Assembly (NCBI RefSeq): GCF_902833045.1
Contig: NZ_CADFDU010000020.1
Coordinates: 31,527-95,526, forward strand
Length of the DNA: 64,000 bases
Source of the DNA: Burkholderia sp. BCC0322
Lineage (GTDB): Bacteria > Pseudomonadota > Gammaproteobacteria > Burkholderiales > Burkholderiaceae
Direction: 5' to 3'
Shown in pieces: positions 42,143-48,138 of the stretch. The notes beneath the pieces were generated by a model. That model made no database searches. It was not told where the DNA came from and saw only the letters and a list, made by a program, of their open reading frames with translations. Every line of letters begins with the position of its first letter. The first letter of the stretch is position 1. The translations under genes and the position numbers were made by a program.

Positions 42143-42615
42143 TGCGCGCGGTGTGTGGGCGCTGGTCGGTGCGTGTCTGACGGGTCGCGCGTAGAGGCGG
42201 CAAATGGTCGCGCGATAGTTAATTCGGTATGCGAAATTATTCGAGAGATTTTTCGAATGCCGGATCCATCACGAAATTTGTGTCGCAGTGCAGACTAAAT
42301 TTCTGGATATCCGGAGTGCTGCTGACGTTCTGAAGAAGCTGTGTCGACCAGCTCGAGGCAATTGATCAGCGTATCTGGCGACCGATGGGGGCGCCGATGA
42401 GGGGAGGCGTGCATCTCGTCAGTCGCATCCGGAGCGGGCCATTTTGGTGCGGCGCGGGAAATATGCCTATATTTATGCTGAAGCAGATTAATATCCGGTT
42501 TTGCATATACCCATACAATTCAATTACCGTTTTTATAATAAAAGACTGATTTCTGCTTACCGGAATATTATTTGAGTAAACCCTCCAAACTTTGTATTCG
42601 GGTATCAAATAAAGT
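42143..42615. other. AT-rich gene-free spacer
   Basis: From about 42215 to 42880 the base composition drops sharply below the surrounding DNA, with runs such as ATATGCCTATATTTATGC and TTTTTATAATAAAAG. The only open frame here (42366-42608, minus) looks like chance translation. The stretch may bind H-NS-like proteins and may mark the left edge of an acquired block. No gene seen. Confidence 0.5.
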
Positions 42616-42645
42616 TTGACGTCAAAATTTTTTCCTTGCTATCTT
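42616..42645 (+). promoter_or_regulatory. Sigma-70-type promoter
   Basis: TTGACG (42616-42621), 18-base spacer with an A/T run, TATCTT (42640-42645). Transcription would start near 42651, just before a strongly folded RNA segment. Confidence 0.55.
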
Positions 42646-42650
42646 CTGCA

Positions 42651-42765
42651 CCCAAGTGAACGGCGCCACTGACATCACCGTGTAACGAACGGTGGGTTGT
42701 CATACGAAATGTAAGGTGCCGTCCGCTCAGCTGACAATTGCCTGAACGTGCTGGCGCGTTTTTTT
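42651..42765 (+). ncRNA. Candidate structured RNA or leader with its own terminator
   Basis: Three nested stems are visible: CGGCGCC (42661-42667) with GGTGCCG (42715-42721), TGACA (42670-42674) with TGTCA (42698-42702), and CACCGT (42676-42681) with ACGGTG (42689-42694), loop GTAACGA. A terminator follows: AACGTG-CTGG-CGCGTT (42745-42760) and then five further T. A sigma-70-type promoter lies just upstream. It may be a small RNA or a riboswitch-like attenuator before tonB, whose start is 190 bases further. No known family is recognised. Confidence 0.45.
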
Positions 42766-42822
42766 CGGTGCATAACCGGGGCGCGCCGGCCGGAACGATT
42801 CCTTGAAAAAGAATGAATTTGC

Positions 42823-42850
42823 ATTCGAATTGAATTCTTTCAATTCGAAT
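42823..42850. promoter_or_regulatory. 12-base inverted repeat upstream of tonB
   Basis: ATTCGAATTGAA (42823-42834), TTCT, TTCAATTCGAAT (42839-42850), perfect arms 107 bases upstream of the tonB start, in AT-rich sequence. A good candidate for an operator controlling the tonB-exb operon. It is not a clear Fur box. Confidence 0.55.
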
Positions 42851-42956
42851 TGCTAATTGAATTTGAAATGAAATGTTCGGGTTGATGTGGTGGTGATGCC
42901 GACCTGGCTTCGCCGCCAGCAGCAATCCGATACTGGGCGAATCGCTTGGGGGATGG

Positions 42957-43664
42957 ATGGTGGGCATGAAAGTCGAAGAACGTCTGGCTACGTCGAACAG
43001 CGGGCTGGCTACGCTGGGCCGTCCGCGAGAGTTCGGCAAGAAGCAACAGAACCCGGTACGCCGGTTCGGCGGCATCGGAATCGTCCTGGTGCTGCATGCC
43101 GTGCTGATCTACGCGCTGCTCAACGGCCTCGCGACGAAAGTCGTGCAGGTGATCCAGCACCCGATCGAAACCCGCATCATCGAGCCGGTCAAGCCGCCGC
43201 CGCCGCCGCCGATGCCCGTAGTCAAGCTCCCGCCGCCGAAATTCGCGCCGCCGCCGCCGCCGTTCGTCCCGCCGCCGGAAGTGCCGGTGCAGGCGCCGCC
43301 GCAGGCGACGATCACGCACCAGTCGGCCCCGGTACCGTCCGCGCCGGCCGTGCAGGCGCCGGTCGTGGCGCCTCCGGCGCCGGCCAAGCCGGTCAGCCAT
43401 GACGTGGGGGTGGTTTGCCCGAATTCGGACACGCTTCGCGCGTCGATCCAGTATCCGAAGGAAGCGCAGGAAAACAACATCACGGGCGATGTGACCATCG
43501 AATTCGTCGTGGATGCGGAAGGGAACATCACGAACGAGCGCGTGGCGCAGTCGGCCGATCCGATCCTCGATCGCGCTGCCTTCAACACCGTGAAGCGATT
43601 CAAGTGCGTCGCGCAGGGCCAGCCGGTACGGGTCCAGGTTCCGTTCTCGTTCAATCTGAATTGA
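42957..43664 (+). CDS. tonB: TonB energy transducer
   Basis: 235 residues. A cytoplasmic lead is followed by one membrane helix (about 38-58, GIVLVLHAVLIYALLNGLA), a long proline-rich periplasmic stretch (about 74-135) and a C-terminal TonB domain with IQYPKEAQENNITGDVTIEF and VKRFKCVAQGQPVRVQVPF. TonB carries energy from the ExbB/ExbD motor to outer-membrane receptors. ATG 42957 has GGGGG upstream; ATG 42966 (MKVEERL, preceded by GGTGG) is an alternative start. First gene of the dedicated TonB operon. Confidence 0.92.
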   Translation: MVGMKVEERLATSNSGLATLGRPREFGKKQQNPVRRFGGIGIVLVLHAVLIYALLNGLATKVVQVIQHPIETRIIEPVKPPPPPPMPVVKLPPPKFAPPPPPFVPPPEVPVQAPPQATITHQSAPVPSAPAVQAPVVAPPAPAKPVSHDVGVVCPNSDTLRASIQYPKEAQENNITGDVTIEFVVDAEGNITNERVAQSADPILDRAAFNTVKRFKCVAQGQPVRVQVPFSFNLN

Positions 43665-43750
43665 TGCAGTGGGCGGTCCGGTGCGATCCGGGCCGGGAAA
43701 AACCATCTCGAACTGACGTATTAAGTTCATCGAAATAACTGGAGTGGGGT

Positions 43751-44668
43751 ATGACGAAGCGTTCACTGGCCGCGCTGGCGGCAAGCATCCTGATGTCCGT
43801 CGCGGCAATCGACGGGTTCGTTGCACCGCAACTCGCCCACGCGCAGGCAAGCGGCACGGCCGGCACACCGGCACAGGCCGCGGCACCGTCGGCTGCGCCG
43901 GCCCCGGCTCCGGCCGCCGCCGAGCCGGCTCCGCCGCCCGCGCCGGCCACGACGGAAGCGGTCGAGAATCCGTACGGGCTCGGCGCGCTATGGAAGAACG
44001 GCGATTTCGTCGCCCGTTTCGTGCTGATCCTGCTCGTGATCATGTCGATGGGAAGCTGGTACATCATGATCACGAAGTTCGTGGAGCAGTTGCGCGCCAA
44101 TCGCCGCGCGAAGCTGGCGGACGCGCAGCTCTGGTCCGCGCCGTCGCTGGCCGAGGGCGCCAAACTGCTCGACGAGGCATCGCCGTTCCGCTTCATCGCC
44201 GAAACGGCGATCGAGGCCGGCGAGCATCATGACGAGGCGCTGCTGGAAGCGGTGGACCGCAATACGTGGATCGACGTGTCGGTCGAGCGCTCGATCACGA
44301 ACGTGTCGAACCGGATGCAGGACGGGCTCGCATTCCTGGCCACGGTGGGCTCCACCGCGCCGTTCGTCGGGCTGTTCGGCACGGTCTGGGGGATCTATCA
44401 CGCGCTGACGGCCATCGGCATCGCCGGCCAGGCGTCGATCGACAAGGTCGCCGGCCCGGTGGGCGAGGCGCTCATCATGACCGCGATCGGCCTCGCCGTC
44501 GCGGTGCCGGCGGTACTCGGCTACAACTTCCTGGTCCGGCGCAACAAGTCGGTGATGGAGCGGGTCCGCAACTTCGGCGCGCAACTGCACACGGTGCTGC
44601 TGGCCGGCAATCGGCGCCCGGTACGCGCGTCGTCGTCGTCGCCGGCGGCTGCGTCGCTCGCGAACTGA
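43751..44668 (+). CDS. exbB: ExbB proton-channel subunit
   Basis: 305 residues. The first 35 residues look like a signal peptide (ILMSVAAIDGFVAPQLAHAQ), followed by an Ala/Pro-rich linker. The MotA/TolQ/ExbB core has three helices: about 93-115 (FVARFVLILLVIMSMGSWYIM), and TVGSTAPFVGLFGTVWGIYHAL and the following AIGLAVAVPAVLGYN. Partner of ExbD in the proton-driven motor for TonB. The C-terminal tail is Ser/Ala-rich. It is 86 bases after tonB. Confidence 0.93.
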   Translation: MTKRSLAALAASILMSVAAIDGFVAPQLAHAQASGTAGTPAQAAAPSAAPAPAPAAAEPAPPPAPATTEAVENPYGLGALWKNGDFVARFVLILLVIMSMGSWYIMITKFVEQLRANRRAKLADAQLWSAPSLAEGAKLLDEASPFRFIAETAIEAGEHHDEALLEAVDRNTWIDVSVERSITNVSNRMQDGLAFLATVGSTAPFVGLFGTVWGIYHALTAIGIAGQASIDKVAGPVGEALIMTAIGLAVAVPAVLGYNFLVRRNKSVMERVRNFGAQLHTVLLAGNRRPVRASSSSPAAASLAN

Positions 44669-44688
44669 TCGGCTGACGGAGACGCGCG

Positions 44689-45111
44689 ATGGCCATGAAC
44701 GTCGGGCAGGACGATAGCGACGAGGTGATCGCCAACATCAACACGACGCCGCTCGTCGACGTGATGCTGGTGTTGCTGATCATCTTCCTGATCACGATTC
44801 CGGTCGTGACGCACACGATCCAGCTTCAGTTGCCGAAGGAGACGGTGCAGCCGCTGCAGACGACGCCGAAAAGCGTCGAGATCGCGGTGAACCGGGACGG
44901 CGATTTCTTCTGGGGCGAACAGCTGGTGGATGCACAGACGCTGCTCGCGAAGCTGAAGGACGTGTCGCAGCAGCAGCCGCAGCCGAGCGTCCACGTGCGG
45001 GGCGACCAGAACACGCGCTACGAGTTCATCGGCCGGGTGGTCACGATGTGCGAGCGCGCTGGGATCGCGAAGCTGTCGTTCATTACCGAGCCGCCTGCGC
45101 GCGGTGGATAG
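44689..45111 (+). CDS. exbD: ExbD biopolymer transport subunit, first copy
   Basis: 140 residues. Short cytoplasmic N-terminus, a single helix carrying the essential aspartate in NTTPLVDVMLVLLIIFLITI, then a periplasmic domain (VHVRGDQNTRYEFIGRVVTMCERAGI). It is the peptidoglycan-facing partner of ExbB. Starts 20 bases after exbB. Confidence 0.93.
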   Translation: MAMNVGQDDSDEVIANINTTPLVDVMLVLLIIFLITIPVVTHTIQLQLPKETVQPLQTTPKSVEIAVNRDGDFFWGEQLVDAQTLLAKLKDVSQQQPQPSVHVRGDQNTRYEFIGRVVTMCERAGIAKLSFITEPPARGG

Positions 45112-45178
45112 TCGCGCGCGGGAATCGTGGTGGAACAGGGGGCTGGCGGCAAGTGGGGGAGCGCTGACGCCGGTTGGC

Positions 45179-45276
45179 TGCGAAGGACGGGATCTGCGTG
45201 AGCGCTAAAGCACTGACGCGGGTCGACCGCGAAGCATGGGACCCGCGTAAGCGCTGAAGCGCTAACGCGGGTCGAC
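45179..45276. repeat. Tandem intergenic hairpin repeat, copy 2 (two 49-base units)
   Basis: Two 49-base units (45179-45227, 45228-45276) differ at only a few positions, each with a 10-base link (TGCGAAGGAC or CGCGAAGCAT) and a 39-base core ending ACGCGGGTCGAC. A degraded third unit end precedes them (45160-45178). Within the second core, CCCGCGTAAGCGCT can pair with AGCGCTAACGCGGG with one mismatch, a long stem. The repeat ends CGACAGGAG, which is the ribosome binding site region of the second exbD. It matches the element at 28170-28263. Confidence 0.85.
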
Positions 45277-45287
45277 AGGAGTCGAAG

Positions 45288-45719
45288 ATGGGAATGAATG
45301 TGCCTTCGGGCGGTAGCAACGCCGAACCGGAAGTGATGGTCGATATCAACACCACGCCGCTGATCGACGTGATGCTGGTGTTGCTGATCATGCTGATCAT
45401 CACGATCCCGATTCAGATGCATTCGGTGAAGATGGACCTGCCGGTCGGTAATCCACCGCCGCCGGCCACGCCGCCGGAAATCGTGCAGATCGACATCGAC
45501 TTCGACGGCACGACGACCTGGAACGGTGCGCCGGTGCCGGACCGCGCGGCGCTCGAGTCGAAATTGACCCAGGTGGCGGCGGAACCCGTGCAGGCGGAGA
45601 TCCACCTGCGTCCCAACAAGCTGGCGCCATACAAGGACGTGGCCGCCGTGCTCGCATCCGCGCAACGCGTGGGCGCGACCAAGATCGGCCTGATCGGTAA
45701 CGAACAGTTCATGCAATGA
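45288..45719 (+). CDS. ExbD biopolymer transport subunit, second copy
   Basis: 143 residues, paralogous to the previous gene: NTTPLIDVMLVLLIMLIITIPI carries the same aspartate, then a periplasmic domain (IHLRPNKLAPYKDVAAVLASAQ). It is separated from the first exbD by 176 bases holding a tandem hairpin repeat that ends in its ribosome binding site. Two ExbD proteins with one ExbB and one TonB suggest a mixed or alternating motor, as in some TonB systems that serve large receptors. Confidence 0.92.
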   Translation: MGMNVPSGGSNAEPEVMVDINTTPLIDVMLVLLIMLIITIPIQMHSVKMDLPVGNPPPPATPPEIVQIDIDFDGTTTWNGAPVPDRAALESKLTQVAAEPVQAEIHLRPNKLAPYKDVAAVLASAQRVGATKIGLIGNEQFMQ

Positions 45720-45735
45720 AGACACGGACGAGCCG

Positions 45736-46926
45736 ATGAACCAGCAACGATGGAAACAGCTGATGGCGGTGACGGCGCTCGGCGCGGCCGGCCTGTTCGG
45801 ACGCCCGGCGTTGCCGGCGGACGCGCTGCGGCCGGACGTGGCGAAACCGTTGGCGGCCGCGCAGGAGCTGTACCGGGCGCACAAGTATCGCGACGCGCTC
45901 GGCAAGATCGCCCAGGCGGCGGCCGTGCCGAACCGGACGCCGTACGAAACCTACATGGTGGAGGAGATGCGCGGCGCGGCAGCGATGGCGGCCGGCGACT
46001 CGGGCACGGCCGCGCAGGCCTACGAGAGCGTGCTGAACTCGGGACGGCTGTCGGGCGAGGACGAACAGCGGACAACGGCGGCGCTGGCCGGCATCTACTT
46101 CCAGCAGAAGAACTACCCGCTGGCGATCCGGGTCGCGCAGCGCTACCTGAAGGCGGGTGGCTCGGATCCGGAAATGCGCACGCTGCTCACGCAGTCTTAC
46201 TACCTGTCCAACGATTGCGCGCCGCTCGTGAGCCAGTTGAAAGCGAGCACGGACGCGCAGGCGAATGGCGGACACGCACCGGATGAAGGGCAGCTGCAGA
46301 TGCTGGCGACCTGTGCGCAGAAAGTGAAGGACGGCAACGCCTATCGCGGTGCGCTCGGACTGCTGGTGGCTTATCACCCGAGCCCCGCGTACTGGGACGA
46401 AATGGTTACCGCCATTCGCGGCAACCCCGGTTATCTGCCGTCGCTCGACCTCGACATCTACCGGTTACGTCGCGCAACGGGCTCGCTCGCGACCGCCAAC
46501 GCGTACATGGAGATGACACAGCTCGCGCTGGTTGCGGGGTCACCCGCCGAGGGCAAGCAGGTGATCGACCAGGGGTTCGCGTCCGGCGTACTCGGCAAGG
46601 ACGCGCAGGCGGATCGCGAGAAGCGGCTGCAGACGCTCGCCGCAAAACGCGCGCAATCGGGCGGCGATGCCACGACACCGGCAGCGCCGATCGACGCGGG
46701 CATGAACCTCGTCTTCGCGGGTCATGCGCAGGAGGGGCTGCAGATGATGGAGCAGGCGATCGCGAAGGGAGGGCTCGAGCATCCCGATGCGGCGCGGCTG
46801 CGGCTCGGCGAGGCGTATTACGTGGCCGGCCAGAAGACGCATGCGGTCCAGGTGCTGCGCACGGTCAAGGGTACCGACGGTTCCGGTGATCTGGCACGGC
46901 TCTGGACGGTGGTGGCGTCACGGTAA
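45736..46926 (+). CDS. Tetratricopeptide-repeat periplasmic protein of the TonB operon
   Basis: 396 residues, with an N-terminal hydrophobic stretch (LMAVTALGAAGLFGRPALPA) that looks like a signal peptide. The rest is helical with TPR-like spacing: AAAQELYRAHKYRDALGKIAQA, AAMAAGDSGTAAQAYESVL, TTAALAGIYFQQKNYPLAIR and LRLGEAYYVAGQKTHAVQVL. TPR proteins linked to TonB clusters (TtpC in Vibrio) help TonB reach large receptors; a similar role is inferred. It starts 16 bases after exbD2. Confidence 0.8.
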   Translation: MNQQRWKQLMAVTALGAAGLFGRPALPADALRPDVAKPLAAAQELYRAHKYRDALGKIAQAAAVPNRTPYETYMVEEMRGAAAMAAGDSGTAAQAYESVLNSGRLSGEDEQRTTAALAGIYFQQKNYPLAIRVAQRYLKAGGSDPEMRTLLTQSYYLSNDCAPLVSQLKASTDAQANGGHAPDEGQLQMLATCAQKVKDGNAYRGALGLLVAYHPSPAYWDEMVTAIRGNPGYLPSLDLDIYRLRRATGSLATANAYMEMTQLALVAGSPAEGKQVIDQGFASGVLGKDAQADREKRLQTLAAKRAQSGGDATTPAAPIDAGMNLVFAGHAQEGLQMMEQAIAKGGLEHPDAARLRLGEAYYVAGQKTHAVQVLRTVKGTDGSGDLARLWTVVASR

Positions 46927-47038
46927 CGCAACGGAAGTACACGGCCGCGCGCAACGCGAGCGGTCGGAAAGCGGTGTGCCGCCGCGATCGCACCCATGCA
47001 CGACGAGCAGGTAAGCCGATGGAAAGGGGCAATCTTGT

Positions 47039-47055
47039 TAATTAGTAAACCGAAT
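47039..47055. promoter_or_regulatory. 17-base motif before the XRE gene
   Basis: TAATTAGTAAACCGAAT, which matches 13 of 17 bases of TCATTAGTATGACGAAT at 47939-47955. The two copies lie 172 and 184 bases upstream of the XRE/cupin gene and the receptor gene. They are likely sites for one regulator. The rest of 46927-47226 shows no gene. Confidence 0.5.
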
Positions 47056-47226
47056 GAAATGAGCAAGCGCTGCGAGGCCGCACGACGCCAGTGCATTGCC
47101 GCACCGCGCGTGGCTTGCACGTCGCGACAGCGTGCGGCGGGGGATCGCGCCGGGCCGGCTGCATCACGGCATCGGTCGAGGCTTGACGACATCAAACCGA
47201 TTTCGACTGCGAGGGACCGTCTTTCC

Positions 47227-47802
47227 ATGGTTTTGCCCCCTGATGAGTCGGTGCTCGTTGCCGTGTCGCTCGGCAACAAGATCCGGGCGCTGCGCCAGCG
47301 CCTGAAACTCACGCTCGACGAAACGTCGACGATCGCCGGCATTTCGAAGCCGTTCCTGTCGCAGGTCGAGCGCGGGCGAGCGACGCCGTCGATCACGTCG
47401 CTGGTGCGGATCGCGAAGGCGCTGGGCGTGACGATGCAGTACTTCATCGACACGCCGACGGAAGCGCGCTCGGTATGCCGCGGCAACGCGCTGCAGTATT
47501 TCCAGTTCACGAACTCGGCCAGCCGGTTCGCCAGGCTGACGAACCCGGTGGACAGCCGCAAGCTCGACGCGATTCTCGTCCGGATGCCGGCGGGGCAGCT
47601 TCCGTCCGAGATGACGACGCACGCGGGCGAGGAGTTCGTCTACGTATTGCGCGGGCAGTTGGCGCTGACGCTGGAGGATTGCACGTTCACGCTGAACGAG
47701 GGCGATACCGCGCATTACGAATCGACAATGCCGCATGCGTGGCGCAATACGGCCGACGAAGAGGCGGTGATCGTCTGGGTCGGCACGCCCAGGCTGTTCT
47801 AG
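47227..47802 (+). CDS. XRE-family regulator with C-terminal cupin
   Basis: 191 residues. Residues 11-68 are the XRE helix-turn-helix (IRALRQRLKLTLDETSTIAGISKPFLSQVERGRATPS, shown over the segment positions 17-52), and residues about 105-190 are a small cupin barrel (MTTHAGEEFVYVLRGQLALTLED, with H/E ligands, and YESTMPHAWRNTADEEA). Such proteins sense small metabolites through the cupin. The start at 47227 has GAGGGA about ten bases upstream; a longer open frame from 46996 lacks the family's N-terminus. It sits between the TonB operon and the receptor gene and is the likely local regulator. Confidence 0.88.
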   Translation: MVLPPDESVLVAVSLGNKIRALRQRLKLTLDETSTIAGISKPFLSQVERGRATPSITSLVRIAKALGVTMQYFIDTPTEARSVCRGNALQYFQFTNSASRFARLTNPVDSRKLDAILVRMPAGQLPSEMTTHAGEEFVYVLRGQLALTLEDCTFTLNEGDTAHYESTMPHAWRNTADEEAVIVWVGTPRLF

Positions 47803-47937
47803 CGAAGGCGGCCGGCAGGAAGGAGAAATACCCGATCGGATGCGGAGGGGGGGCATCAAGGCGCGCACACAGGCTCGCCGCGTGCAGAACCCGCTGTCCG
47901 CCGAATCGGGAAGAAGCAGGCAATGCGCTCAATGTAG

Positions 47938-47955
47938 GTCATTAGTATGACGAAT
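47938..47955. promoter_or_regulatory. 17-base motif and inverted repeat before the receptor gene
   Basis: TCATTAGTATGACGAAT (47939-47955), the second copy of the motif at 47039. GTCAT-TAGT-ATGAC (47938-47951) forms a perfect inverted repeat here. The 336-base region 47803-48138 otherwise holds no gene; the receptor's ribosome binding site is GAGAGGGAAGAAA. Confidence 0.5.
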
Positions 47956-48138
47956 CAAAATAGAAAACAACGGTGACGCTGGATGGTGCGGGTGACCCGA
48001 GGCCGATCCGTTCGAGTCGTGGCAGTCGAAAGCGTGGCAATCGCGGGTTCCGGTACACGGGCACCCAGGACGCGCAAGGAATTCACAAGGTTCCGGCGCA
48101 CAGCAGGTGGGGTCTTACTACGAGCGAGAGGGAAGAAA

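Noticed and set aside
42366-42608. 80-codon minus-strand frame in the AT-rich spacer
   Set aside because: No ribosome binding site or family signal, and it overlaps sequence that is better read as promoter region.
43190-43300. CCGCCG-rich runs in tonB that look like a simple repeat
   Set aside because: They encode the proline-rich periplasmic linker of TonB in frame, so they are coding, not an independent repeat.
46996-47226. Longer N-terminus for the XRE/cupin gene
   Set aside because: The extra 77 codons are Arg/Ala-rich, lack a family match, and contain the proposed operator; the 47227 ATG has a suitable ribosome binding site.
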